From NCBI RefSeq assembly GCF_024362695.1, contig NC_065424.1, positions 6,078,786 to 6,142,785 on the forward strand: a DNA stretch of 64,000 bases. The letters run 5' to 3'. Positions 50,159 to 60,203 of the stretch are shown here, piece after piece. Under the pieces are notes generated by a model that saw only the letters and a program-made list of their open reading frames with translations, ran no database searches and was not told where the DNA came from. This DNA comes from Pectinophora gossypiella. Its lineage: Eukaryota > Arthropoda > Insecta > Lepidoptera > Gelechiidae. Numbering within the stretch: the stretch's first letter is position 1; each line of letters begins with the position of its first letter. Both the position numbers and the translations under genes were made by a program.

Positions 50159-50432
50159 ATTCAAAAAAAATCAAAAATATTTATTTTTCAAAATTGGCTT
50201 ACAAAGTTAGCGCTTTTAGAACGTCAAAAAAATTAAATTACATAATATGTAACTAGCTGTAAAACTACTACCACATCGGAATTTGTAACGTTGAGGAAAA
50301 GACGTGGCCAGAAAACCTACCAGCTTAGGGCCCTAGTCCTACTGTTTCATGTTTTCCTTTCTTTTTTTTTAAATCCAGTTTGTATTACATAATTTATAGA
50401 CTTAAATACAATGGTATTCCATATAGAATATA
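50159..50432 (-). mobile_element. LINE 3' end
   Basis: Reverse of 31205-31508: starts aaaaaaaatcaaaaatattt and reaches caatggtattcc. Confidence 0.68.
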
Positions 50433-50810
50433 TATTCTTACGGTGCTACTTAGTACGTAGAACCCTTGCCTGGGATACGCGTGAAGACCTCAACCGTCGC
50501 AAAGGCGGAGATGGGAGTCATCGGTACGGCAATGTAGGATGGAAGGGGCAAGTCACCGGGACAGTAACCTGGAACCTGACAGAGGGCAGCAGTAACTGTC
50601 AGTACTATTTAGAGACGGAGGACAGGAGTAGTACGGCTTTGAAATAGACTATACTGGGCGTCATCCCGCTCGCGTCAGACAGAGTACTGCGGGGCGGAAA
50701 GCAAGAGGGAAACCACTGCCCTATTTTCCCCTAAAATAGTAGCTTGGAGAATGCTACATGCGTGAGTGTGGCTCTTAAATTAAAGATGATGGTATTTTTA
50801 GGAACTTATT
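50433..50810. mobile_element. repeat fragment and LINE 3' end (+)
   Basis: 50535-50640 is an inverse match to 35140-35250 (cagtaactgtcagtac). 50690-50800 is the gggcggaaagcaagaggg LINE tail. Confidence 0.5.
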
Positions 50811-51090
50811 CGGCGGGAAAGTTGCGGATGCGGTTAGCGCACCGCAAGGAGTGGTGCAAAATGGAGGAGGCAAAATGGGTATAGATCCAGTCGTGCGATG
50901 ATGCAGACTGTTTGATGATGATGATGATGAATTTATTTCATAGATCTAACCACGGAATTCGACTTTTTGTGACGGAATTCATGTTTGAATCATAGATAAT
51001 TGGCAATGTGCTCGCACTCTATTACATGGGGCTTCAATATAGCTGGCGAAAGTGGGTGTATATGCTATATACCGTTGCCTACAGGCATAG
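50811..51090. other. intron 39, unrecognised
   Basis: Contains a gatgatgatgatga run near 50915 and a piece resembling SINE U (catgtttgaatcatagataa). No gene. Confidence 0.4.
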
Positions 51091-51094
51091 AATA

Positions 51095-51262
51095 AAGAAT
51101 AATACTACACATAGAACGACAACTCTCCGCTCCCCACCAGCGTCTGAGCTAGGTTTACCTCACCCCCTCTCGGTCTTACTTTAGTCTTCGATCGTATGGA
51201 CGTCAGACGTCACACACACAGATGCGCGTGTACGATAACGTCAATGTCTAGTGTCTGTGTAA
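51095..51262. mobile_element. repeat I, reversed
   Basis: gagctaggtttacctcaccc and tgcgcgtgtacgataacgtc, the inverse of 22590-22740. Confidence 0.6.
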
Positions 51263-51284
51263 AAAAAAAAACGGCGCATAAAAA

Positions 51285-51772
51285 CAAGGGCCGTAAAAAG
51301 GCGCAAAACTTTTGTAAAAAGAAGTTTATTAGCTAACCTTTAGGCAGATAAGATCAGAGTTCAAGAAAGAACAATTTGAAAAAGAAAAGCAGCCAGTGTC
51401 CTTACTACGAGTATTAAAGAGTTTTTACAACGGGAACTACTATTCTATGCTGCTATTGTTTGCTTCTATGCTGTTCTGGGAGCATATAAAAAACATAGAA
51501 CACGTTCAGCTGCTTCTCTTCCCGGGCATGTCGTAAAAACCGACAGAGGGATTGTGTCCTCTAACATGATGGACTAATGTTATGGGCGATAGGCTGATCC
51601 CTTATCACCATAAGGTTCATCATATCCATCTTTGGACTTCGTATCAACAGCGGCTGCAAGTTGTCTTTGATTACTTGTGGCTCTGCCCACCCCATTAGGG
51701 ATTACGGGCGTGAGTTTATGTATGTATGTATGTATGTATGTACAACGGGAACGTTCCCACTTTGAGAATGCT
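51285..51772. mobile_element. hAT-like MITE J split by K
   Basis: J sequence 51285-51437 (aaaaaggcgcaaaac ... gaaagaacaatttg) resumes at 51742 with caacgggaacgttcccac. Confidence 0.7.
51438..51741 (+). mobile_element. retroelement K, complete with 11-bp TSD
   Basis: Perfect duplication acaacgggaac at 51427-51437 and 51742-51752. 304 bp: ctattctatgctgctattg start, middle with gggcgataggctgatccc, and tail of tgta repeats. No A/B box recognised; either a LINE 3' end or a LINE-dependent SINE. Confidence 0.85.
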
Positions 51773-51799
51773 ATATTAATATTGTTTAAGTAGGTATAT

Positions 51800-52072
51800 T
51801 GAGGAGCTCGGTGGCGCAGCGGTAAACGCGCTCGGTCTGCGATTGTTGAAGTTAAGCAACTTTCGCAAAGGCCGGTCATAGGATGGGTGATCACAAAAAA
51901 AAAGTTTTCATCTCGAGCTCCTCCGTGCTTCGGAAGGCACGTTAAGCCGTTGGTCCCGGCTGCATTAGCAGTCGTTAATAACCATCAATCTGCACTGGGC
52001 CCGCGTGATGGTTTAAGGCCCGATCTCTCTATCCATCCATTGGGAAGGCCCGTGCCCTAGCAGTTGATGATG
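51800..52072 (+). mobile_element. 5S-SINE copy
   Basis: gaggagctcggtggcgcagc head, gaagttaagcaactttcgc and gatgggtgatc, core, shortened tail gttgatgatg. Confidence 0.82.
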
Positions 52073-52545
52073 AAGTACATAAATACATACCTAAGTTTAT
52101 ATAATACGCATATTCTTGAACGACAAACTAAACATATCGGATTGTTCCACGGTTTAGTTTTTCCCACTATTAAGAGTATTTGCCAACATCTTAGCATGAT
52201 CAGTGGTATGAGAATTCTCACTAAAACTTGTCATATTTCGCAAGTGGCTGTGTTTCCCCGCGGGCAGGACCCGACTGCTGCTAACTTGTTCGACGACATT
52301 AGTTACCTACTGTCTTACATAGAAATGCAAATATTTTCTATCGCACAATTCAAGGAAATAAAAAAGGCTAGTTTCCAACTAGTCAAATCAGTTACAAAAA
52401 AGTTCTTGACTGACCATTCCTTAAAGCGTCCTCAATTTTGTATAATAATATGTAAGTTCAAATAAAGCAAGAAAGAATTTAGACTACTAAAGGACGCCAC
52501 ACACAACAAAAACACAAGACATCAGAATTAAAAGTACATAATGAC
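52073..52545. other. intron 39, mostly unrecognised
   Basis: A 133-codon open frame at 52064-52465 has no recognisable motif and its end reads through MITE D sequence (tttccaactagtcaaatcag at 52372), so I do not call a gene. Confidence 0.45.
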
Positions 52546-52549
52546 AATA

Positions 52550-52835
52550 GGCTAGTTTCCAGCCAGTCAAATCAGTTACTTTTTAGTAAACGTCAAAACC
52601 CAAATTACTATGGAATTTGTGTGAAAAGGGACACTGTGACGTCATAGAAAACGTGATAAAACGTCGGACTTATTAAGTTTTTCCTGATCTTCTTCTATCG
52701 TGTGGGTTGTGAGGTGGATTAGCAACCCCATCAACCCTGCTGTCAGGGTTATTATTTGGCCGCCAAAGGCCCCTGACATGGCTCATGTAACGACTAATTA
52801 TTTACATCGGTAAATAGTAACACACATAACGCACA
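52550..52835. mobile_element. MITE D (+) and SINE A 3' half (-)
   Basis: 52552-52688 is D; 52690-52832 is the inverse of the SINE A tail and middle. Confidence 0.65.
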
Positions 52836-52851
52836 CGTAACATGGTGGAAA

Positions 52852-53466
52852 CAGTAGTCTTAGGCGGATGAGACGTTGGTTATGTAAAAATTGACGATTC
52901 AAAGTGTTAACTATGTTACCTACTGAATCAAGATATTTTTGAATTTGAATTTGTGGTAATAGTTACCTGTCGAGTGGACAATTTGGAATCGATTGACTAA
53001 ATTAAGTAGTTAATGGACGATAAGTAATTGGGTAATTCAGTGATGACAAAGCATGTAGTCGTTAGTAGCCAATGTATCTCGCAAGATGCGAGGACGGCTG
53101 TTCACAATGCAGTATTTGTCCTTACGGTGAAGTACAGTAGTAACCTCTGTGGTCCAGTGGTTGAGCGTTGGTCTCACGATCCGGAGGCCCCGGGTTCGAA
53201 TCCCGGTGGGGACATATCACAAAAATCACTTTGTGACACCTAGTTTGGTTAGGACATTGCAGGCTGATCACTTGATTGTCCAGAAGTCATTTGATCCGTG
53301 CTTCGGAAGGCACGTTAAAGCCTATGGTTCCGGTTACTATTTACTGACGTAAGTACGTAGTCGTTACATGAGTCATGTCAGGGGCCTTTGGCGGCTCAAT
53401 AATAACCCTTACACCAGGGTTGATGGGGTTAGTAATCCACCTAACAACCCACACGATAGAAGAAGA
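52852..53466 (+). mobile_element. LINE 3' end F, RTE-like fragment, SINE A
   Basis: 52852-52955 F; 53050-53142 reverse-transcriptase end (aagatgcgaggacggctgtt); 53143-53466 full-length SINE A with B-box gggttcgaatccc. Confidence 0.7.
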
Positions 53467-53674
53467 GACTAGTAACTATAGTGCACAGGTTCTCCATTCT
53501 ATAATAGCGTTAACGAGCCTTAACTAGATTTAGCACGCGTCAGTCGAACCTCGTTAGCGCATTAGCGTTGCCATAGCAACAATTACGTTTGCAGACACCA
53601 TGGCAGTAACAGGACAACACAGAGACACCATATGACAACAAGACAGATAAAAGGCATAACTTATCTGTAATATT

Positions 53675-53955
53675 TTTTTAACTCACGATCTGGAGGTCCG
53701 GGTTCGACTCCCGACGGGGACAGTTTAGAAATCACTTTGTGAGACTGTCCTTTGGTAAGAACATTGCAGGCTTGAATCGCCTGATTGTCCGGAAAAGTAA
53801 GATGATTCCGTGCTTCGTTCTCGGCTATTAGCCGTAAAAACAGCTCCACCAACCTGCAGCGGAGCAGCGTGGTGGAGTGAATGCTCCATACGTCTGGTTG
53901 ATTGAGGGGAGGCATGTGCCGAGCAGTGGAAAGTATATAGGCTGTTTATGTTTAT
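53675..53955 (+). mobile_element. SINE H copy, internal deletion
   Basis: B-box gggttcgactccc, tail gtggaaagtatataggct. Confidence 0.75.
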
Positions 53956-54069
53956 ATAGTGAAAACCACGAAATCGTCTTTTTGAAAAATCACATTTGGT
54001 TGTATTTTTTATTAACAAAACCTCGCATTAGACACGCTAGCGAATCAGCCTGTCACCCATAGCAACCTC

Positions 54070-54470
54070 AAGTTAGAAAGGACTCAATCCCTCTGTCGGA
54101 TTTTACGACATGCCCGAGATAACAAGCAGCTGAACGTGTTCTAAGTATGTTTTTTTATTTCGCTTCCATTCCAGCATAGAAGGACATTCCAAATTTGATG
54201 TTACAATAGGCTATTTTCCAACTAGTCAAATCAGTTACTTTTTACTAAACGTCAATACACTAAATTACTATGGAATTTGTATGAAAAAGCAACCTGGGAC
54301 ATAGAAAAACGTGACAAAATGTCGCACTTATTATTACATATTTCTTTATTAAAATTCATAAATAAATTAAACAGAAACAAGAAAAAGTTTTTGTGACCTT
54401 TAGATCTGTCTTTATATATTAATCAGAATTTCATAATTTATCTTTCACCTAGGAAACTACCCAAATAAAA
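54070..54470. mobile_element. K fragment (-) and MITE D (+)
   Basis: 54075-54185 is the 5' part of K reversed. 54205-54470 is a near-complete D copy. Confidence 0.62.
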
Positions 54471-54908
54471 AATATAACACAATAACTAAATCTCCCAACG
54501 TCATCATCTGGCCCACCAATTAACAGAGAGACGAGTAACGACAATGCACTTATGACGTAACCTTGAAGCTAAGACCTTCCGTAGACATATTAGCATAGCT
54601 ACCATCACAGCCAGTCGGATATGCTAACGCGTATCGGCCGGTATTCCATCAGAATATTTTCTGTAGAATTATTTATTTCGCGCGTTTAGCATAATTCTTT
54701 TTTCGATATTTAAAATTTAAAAAGTTGGAATATGCCGAGGTGATATAAATTTGAATTTCGATTTGTGTATTATTGAATTCTTATTTTTTTTTGAATTGTG
54801 AATGTTATTTTTGTGATATAATTAATTAAAAAAGTGCATAAATAATACTAAATAAAAGTGATTATAGACATTGAAATAAATTAAAAATAAAAATAAAATC
54901 TTGTGATG
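54471..54908. other. unique AT-rich DNA upstream of TATA box
   Basis: About 440 bases with no match to any repeat family in the window. This is unusual for intron 39 and is the candidate core region of the internal promoter. Confidence 0.4.
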
Positions 54909-55093
54909 TATAAAAGCGTCTTGCTGTTCAAAAGAGTTTACAAATACAATGTTGTTTAGTTTTAGTGATTTGTGTAATAGTTGTAGCTATAACTATTTAT
55001 AGCATTTGTGTAGTAGTAATAGGTAGTGCCTAGTGGTATTGACTCAGTTTAAAAATATGGGATTTCGTAGACGAAGACGGAGGGATGTTAATG
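54909..55093 (+). promoter_or_regulatory. candidate internal promoter and first exon in intron 39
   Basis: A TATA box (tataaaag) lies at 54909-54916 in AT-rich DNA not recognised as a repeat. About 150 bases on, an ATG at 55057 has A at -3 and G at +4. The 12-codon frame starts M-G-F-R-R-R-R-R-R-D-V-N and stops at a consensus donor gtgagt at 55094, phase 1. Exon 40 accepts phase 1, so splicing would give a short form with the last EGF modules, membrane helix and tail. It cannot be an internal cassette exon: an acceptor at ctcag (55047) followed in LRP1 phase meets TAA at once. It could instead be the start of an unrelated nested gene, or chance. Confidence 0.3.
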
Positions 55094-55261
55094 GTGAGTT
55101 GTCATGAAACATAAAACTGGTGTAACAGAAATCCCAGTGGTGTGGGTACTTAGTTCATCTAGCGATGGCTATTTTATCTATCTATCTATCTATATACCTC
55201 TGACTACCCCAATTGGGATATAGTCGTGAGTTTGTTACTTAATAAATGCAATTACTTATCT

Positions 55262-55605
55262 GAAAATATTATACGGAGAGCTGTGGTAGCCCAGTTGCTA
55301 GAACGCTTGACTCTCAGTTTGAGGTCGCAGGTTCGAATCCTTAATCTATCATTTTCGAATTCGTTTTCGAATTTATGTTTGGATCATAAATGATTATCAC
55401 ATGCTCAGTGGTGAAAGAAAACATCGTGAGGCAACCCACATTCCCGAGAAATGCATTTTTGGAGGTATGTGACTTAACCTGTATTGGGCTGGTTTTCCCT
55501 TCGCGGGTTGGAAGGTCAGATAGGCAGGTCGCTTCTGTTAAAAACCGGACCTGTCAAACCTTCAGTTTGAGTAGGCGGACCCTGTGAAAAACGGGATAAT
55601 TCACA
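55262..55605 (+). mobile_element. SINE U, full length
   Basis: gagctgtggtagcccagttg head, B-box ggttcgaatcc, tail ggcggaccctgtgaaaaacg. Confidence 0.82.
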
Positions 55606-55870
55606 CACAAACACTCACACACTAAAACAGTCTTTCGAGGCCATATCAAAGACAAAAGAGCAGAATTTAAAAACAAAACAATCGAAATCCGCAGTGCGCT
55701 ATAAATCGACAAATGTCAAGCCGCGGTCACATACACCAAAAAACGTAAAATCAGTTGCTATCGGAAACCTGACAGTTTTTTGTATAGAATTACAAAAAAA
55801 AGCATTGATTCATGCTACAAAAAATAGGTAATGTTTTGGGCGTGTGTCGCGCGCGTTGCGTTGTAACATA
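55606..55870. other. intron 39, unrecognised
   Basis: AC-rich start, then AT-rich sequence. No gene. Confidence 0.4.
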
Positions 55871-56335
55871 ATCAGTGATGTGTCGTTCCAGACCTGTCAT
55901 AAATCTTTCTTTCTTTCGTTCCCGGGAATGTTCCCAAAGTGGGAATGGTCTTTTTGTCTTCTTCTTCTATCGTGTGGGTTGTGAGGTGAATTACCAACCT
56001 CATCAACCCTGGTGTCAGGGTCATTGAGCCGATAATTGCCCGTGACATGGCTCATGAAGTGATTACTTAAATAGTAACCGGGACCAACGCGCCTAACGGC
56101 GACGGCGGCTTAACGTGCCTTCCGAAGCACGGATCACCTTACATTCGGATTTTTTTTTTAATTAAAATGGGTTTGCTCTTGACTTCGTTCTTCCACGAGG
56201 AGAAGAACACTATCTACCACTATCACTACCAGGTGGGTACCAGGGACTGTCAGGTGATCAGTCTGTAATGTCCTAACCAAACTAGGAATCACAAAGTTAT
56301 TTTTGTGATATGTCCCCACCGGGATTCGGAATGTT
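55871..56335 (-). mobile_element. MITE J end and SINE A with small insert
   Basis: 55873-55955 carries J terminal sequence. 55962-56335 is SINE A reversed, with about 95 extra bases near 56150-56245. Confidence 0.6.
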
Positions 56336-56599
56336 ACATTGTTGCGTATAAACGTTGTCATTTAAATTTTGTTTAACCTTCTAATTTCATGGATAACAGA
56401 CATATTGCATCTTTTATCTTTGTGTTTGGGTATAAATGATGACCCTTGTTATTACACCTAGGCACAACACATCTTCCACCCATTATTATTCTGATCAAAA
56501 TAAAGAGAAGCAATATATACGTATGTAGCAACATAATTTTATACATATATATGTGATCCAAATATCAAGCAACAATTATTTTTATGTATGCCTCTGCTA

Positions 56600-56912
56600 T
56601 TACATTATCATCATCATTATCATCCTCAGCCCATTAACGTCCCCACTGCTGGGGCACGGGCCTTCCCTATGGATGAATAGGGAGATCGGGCCTTAAACCA
56701 TCACGCGGGCCCAGTGCGGATTGGTGGTTATTAACGACTGCTAATGCAGCCGGGACCAACGGCTTAACGTGCCTTCCGAAGCACGGAGGAGCTCGAGACG
56801 AAAACTTTTTTTTTGTAGTCACCCATCCTATGACCGGCCTTTGCGAAAGTTGCTTAACTTCAACAATCGCAGACCGAGCGCGTTTACCGCTGCGCCACCG
56901 AGCTCCTCAGAG
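56600..56912 (-). mobile_element. 5S-SINE, full length
   Basis: Tail at left (catcatcattatcatcctca), 5S-like block and head ending ctgcgccaccgagctcctc. Flanks tattacatta and tatcacatta are a likely 10-bp duplication with one change. Confidence 0.82.
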
Positions 56913-56968
56913 CTATCACATTATATTTTTGTATAATTATGTAACCGAGCAATCGGAAAATAAGTAAT

Positions 56969-57155
56969 ACATAAACTCACGCCCGTAATTCCTAATAGGG
57001 TGGGCAGAGCCACAAGTAATCAAAGACAACTTGCAGCCACTGTTGATACGATGTCGTAAGCTGGATATGATGAACCTTATGGTGATAAGGGATCAGCCTA
57101 TCGCCCATAACATTAGTCCATCATGTTAGAGGACACAATCCCTCTGTCGGTTTTT
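56969..57155 (-). mobile_element. retroelement K, 5'-truncated, 12-bp TSD
   Basis: Perfect duplication aaaataagtaat at 56957-56968 and 57156-57167. Starts acataaactcacgcccgta. Confidence 0.85.
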
Positions 57156-57188
57156 AAAATAAGTAATGATTACGCTAAATCTGTATAG

Positions 57189-57896
57189 CGTTTAGACGCA
57201 GAATGTCCAATTCGCAAAATGTCCAGTTCGCAAAACGTCCAATTCGCAGAATGTCCAGTTCGCAAATGGTCCAATTCGCAAAATGTCCAGTTCGCAAATT
57301 GTCCAATTCGCAGAATGTCCAATATTCATCGTAACGTGATTAATTTACTAATTAAAAATGTTGGGTTCTAATGCTAAGTTATAAGTATATACATTAAGTG
57401 GTCCACTGATTGTAATTTTAAACCTACAGGACTCTCTCCTTTAAATCAACAGGACTTTAAAAGAGTCAAACTTTTTAGGGAACTGTTATATATATCTAAA
57501 TGTCAATACAATTCAAATTTTCCAGAAACAAACTGCCTAATTATTTTCCAATTGTCTCGTGGTTTCTTTGTATTTGACGTCACGTTTGTATAACAGTTCC
57601 CTAAAAAGTTTGACTCTTTTAAAGTCCTGTTGATTTAAAGGAGAGAGTCCCGTAGGTTTAAAATTACAATCAGTGGACCACTTATATGTATATACTTATA
57701 ACTTGACTTAGCATTAGAACCCAACTTTTTTAATTAGTAAATTAATCACGTTACGATGAATATTGGACATTCTGCGAATTGGACAATTTGCGAACTGGAC
57801 ATTTTGCGAATTGGACCATTTGCGAACTGGACATTCTGCGAATTGGACGTTTTGCGAACTGGACATTTTGCGAATTGGACATTCTGCGCCTAAACG
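57189..57896. mobile_element. 708-bp foldback transposon
   Basis: Flanked by perfect 8-bp duplications ctgtatag (57181-57188, 57897-57904). Arms 57189-57490 and 57590-57896 are about 97 percent identical inverses around a spacer of about 100 bases. Each arm starts cgtttagacgcag and then holds seven 16-bp units alternating tgtccaattcgcaaaa and tgtccagttcgcaaaa. It has no coding capacity. The structure is like Foldback elements of flies; the superfamily is not clear. Confidence 0.9.
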
Positions 57897-57930
57897 CTGT
57901 ATAGCGCCATCTATTATTGTTAAAATCATT

Positions 57931-58540
57931 GTCGTTATCGAAGTCCGTCATTGAAATATAGTCGTGGCTTATGTGTTGTATATTGTATATGCATAATGTA
58001 GTTACGGAATTCGATTCGATGTTTTTTACTAGTTTTAAGGTCAAGGTCAGATGTTATGACTGCTTAGACCAGTCTGAGTGCGATCGAGGCGAGTCTACTT
58101 TGTTTATCTATTATTGACATAGGTCAGCTGATAATCTATCTAACTATATCAGCCTAAATTTATATCGTAGGCCTCTTCCATGTTTTTCCATTTCCGACGA
58201 TCCTGGGCTATCGACATCCAGCCATATCCTGCGTGCCGCATAATGTCGTCCGTCCGCCCATCTCCACTTGCGTTCGGCAATTACTTTTAGCTAATAATAT
58301 ATCACGTTAAATCTCGACAGCGCATGGGCTTCCAGGCTGACTGTCTGTCAGCCTGGAATGTCCCTCACTATAATTCGAAAAGTCATAAAGAAAAATGAGC
58401 CTACAAAAGCAAGCGGTTGGTCTAATACATAAACTTTAGGATTCGTTTTGTTTTTTTTATGTGACTTAATGTAGAACCCGCTGCACAGGCAATATAATGA
58501 TGGTTACCCCGATGGGAAATATGCGTGAGTTTATGTATGT
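57931..58540. other. intron 39, unrecognised
   Basis: Short inverted pair gccaggctgactgtc-like (cagcctggaatg / cttccaggctg) near 58330-58360, and a weak RTE-like tail (atatgcgtgagtttatgtat) at 58515-58540. No gene. Confidence 0.4.
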
Positions 58541-58546
58541 ACTTAA

Positions 58547-58645
58547 CACTTTCAAGGACAGAACGTCTAATGACGTTCCGATCCCAAGGTGTCATACTAC
58601 CTATTATGAACCATCAATGACCCATGGTCTCTGCCCGTGAAAGGG
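58547..58645. mobile_element. TTAA-flanked MITE (piggyBac-like), 99 bp
   Basis: ttaa at 58543-58546 and 58646-58649. Ends cactttcaaggacaga and inverse ctctgcccgtgaaaggg. Target and C-rich ends fit the piggyBac superfamily. Confidence 0.65.
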
Positions 58646-58947
58646 TTAATGTAGATTGACGCATGCTAACATGCGCAAAGCGAGCCCTGCTGAGCGAGCA
58701 TTTTAAGCTGTTGTAGTTGTGTAAGGCGGTGAAGCCGCAGGGAGGGAGCGTTATAATGGAAACGTTATTTCACATGATTACACGGATTTATTTTGATTGT
58801 AAAAACAATAGGAAATTAATGTGCCATGCCTAGTGCAGTTGACAATAGAGAGCGAGAGGAATGACATTTGACAATGACATTAGCTGTCAGTGTTGCATGA
58901 CGTAAAATATGACATAAACAAGTTCTCTTATTGATTGGTTTTTACAG

Positions 58948-59136
58948 ATCCTATGTCAGAGTGCAACCCGGGCGAGTGCAAGCACGGCGGGCAGTGCCTG
59001 GGCGCGCAGGGTGGGCGCGTGTGCCGGTGCGTGGGCGCGTGGGGCGGGCCGCGCTGCGACCACTACGTGGGCCACGACCACGCCTGCATCGCGCGCGCCT
59101 GCCCGCCCGCCTCCTTCTGTGCCTGGAAGCCCATGC
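58948..59136 (+). CDS. LRP1: LRP1 exon 40 (last EGF modules)
   Basis: Acceptor ttacag ends at 58947 after a good pyrimidine tract; donor gtgagt starts at 59137; phase in 1, out 1. Residues 2171-2234. C-K-H-G-G-Q-C-L-G and C-R-C-V-G-A-W-G-G-P-R-C form an EGF; A-C-P-P-A-S-F-C begins the next, finished in exon 41. Confidence 0.95.
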
Positions 59137-59153
59137 GTGAGTTCGTCACTCAT

Positions 59154-59966
59154 AGGCCCGTATTAATAAACCAATCTCAAGTTCCGAGTGTCAACTCAAG
59201 ATTGATCTCAAGTCATCATCATCATCATCACCAGCCCATTAACGTCCCCACTGCTGGGGCACGGGCCTTCCCTATGGATGGATAGGGAGATCGGGCCTTA
59301 AACCATCACGCGGGCCCAGTGCGGATTGATGGTTATTAACGACTACTAATGCAGCCGGGACCAACGGCTTAACGTGCCTTCCGAAGCACGGAGGAGCTCG
59401 CGATGAAAACTTTTTTTTTTTTATTTTGTTGTCACCCATCCTATGACCGGCCTTTGCGTAAGTTGCTTAACTCCAACAATCGCAGACCGAGCGCGTTAAC
59501 CGCTGCGCCACCGAGCTCCTCCTCATCATCTCAAGTATCTGTTCTTATTAATAAATTGGACTTGACTCACTAATGTCAAACTCGCTCTCAGCTGAGAGTT
59601 GTCAAAAACGTTCATATTAATAAACCAAACTCGTGCGACACTAAGACTAAGACGCCGCGGGGACTGTGCGGGTGTGCGGGGCGACCCCGCCTCCGCGGCT
59701 CACCTCATGCCCCGATTGCCATGTCGACCTGTCGTCAACAGCACGTATTTTGAGCTGTCAAAGTCAAGTTTGGTAACTAGGCCGAGAAATAAAAAAGAAA
59801 CATGAGTTCGTCTCCAGCTGCTACTTGAGATCAATCTCAGCTGAGTTGAGCTTAAGTCATGTTTATTAGTTAGTGACAGACTTAAGTCGTTGCTCACGTC
59901 TCAAGTCAATCTCAGCTGAGACGCACTTAAGATGACGTTTGAGATCGATCTATTAATACGGGCCAT
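59154..59966. mobile_element. MITE with ggcccgtattaata ends, split by 5S-SINE
   Basis: Left end ggcccgtattaataaa and right end inverse attaatacgggcc. Internal repeats of ctcagctgag and tctcaag. About 500 bp without the nested SINE. Confidence 0.72.
59214..59527 (-). mobile_element. 5S-SINE, full length with 9-bp TSD
   Basis: Perfect duplication atctcaagt at 59205-59213 and 59528-59536. Catcatcat tail at left, head ending gcgccaccgagctcctcct. Confidence 0.87.
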
Positions 59967-60087
59967 ATATATTGTATAATAGACTACTTGAAAACCCACT
60001 CGAATGACGATACTTTTTACGAAACGTCAAAACGAAAGTTGTCTCTGGAGTTTGTATGGAAATACTGTTTACTTTGAATAATACATC

Positions 60088-60203
60088 TTAGGCTCTAGAC
60101 AGACGGACCGCATTTCAACTGTAATCCGACTGCCAAATTGCAGTTCCGATGCAGTTTGAATGCAGTTGAAATGCGGTCCGTCTGTCTAGACTCTAGAGCC
60201 TAA
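60088..60203. mobile_element. palindromic MITE, 116 bp
   Basis: cttaggctctagacagacgg and inverse ccgtctgtctagactctaga with gcctaag; inner arms cgcatttcaactg / cagttgaaatgcg. Stem about 45 bp. Confidence 0.78.

Larger units (their letters stand above)
56340..57930. mobile_element. inverted-repeat element with three nested insertions
   Basis: Host element homologous to 20020-20572 (ttctaatttcatggataaca, then tgatccaaatatcaagcaac, right end gcgccatctat). Inside are a 5S-SINE (56600-56912, -), element K (56969-57155, -) and the 708-bp foldback (57189-57896). Confidence 0.72.

Noticed and set aside
52064..52465. 133-codon + strand frame
   Set aside because: No known motif, and its last third is MITE D sequence; likely chance.
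54909..54916. Main promoter of LRP1
   Set aside because: At least 39 coding exons and more upstream precede it, so it could only be an alternative promoter.
55047..55093. Cassette exon of LRP1 starting after ctcag at 55047
   Set aside because: In the incoming phase 1 from exon 39, TAA follows after one codon, so it cannot be an internal coding exon.
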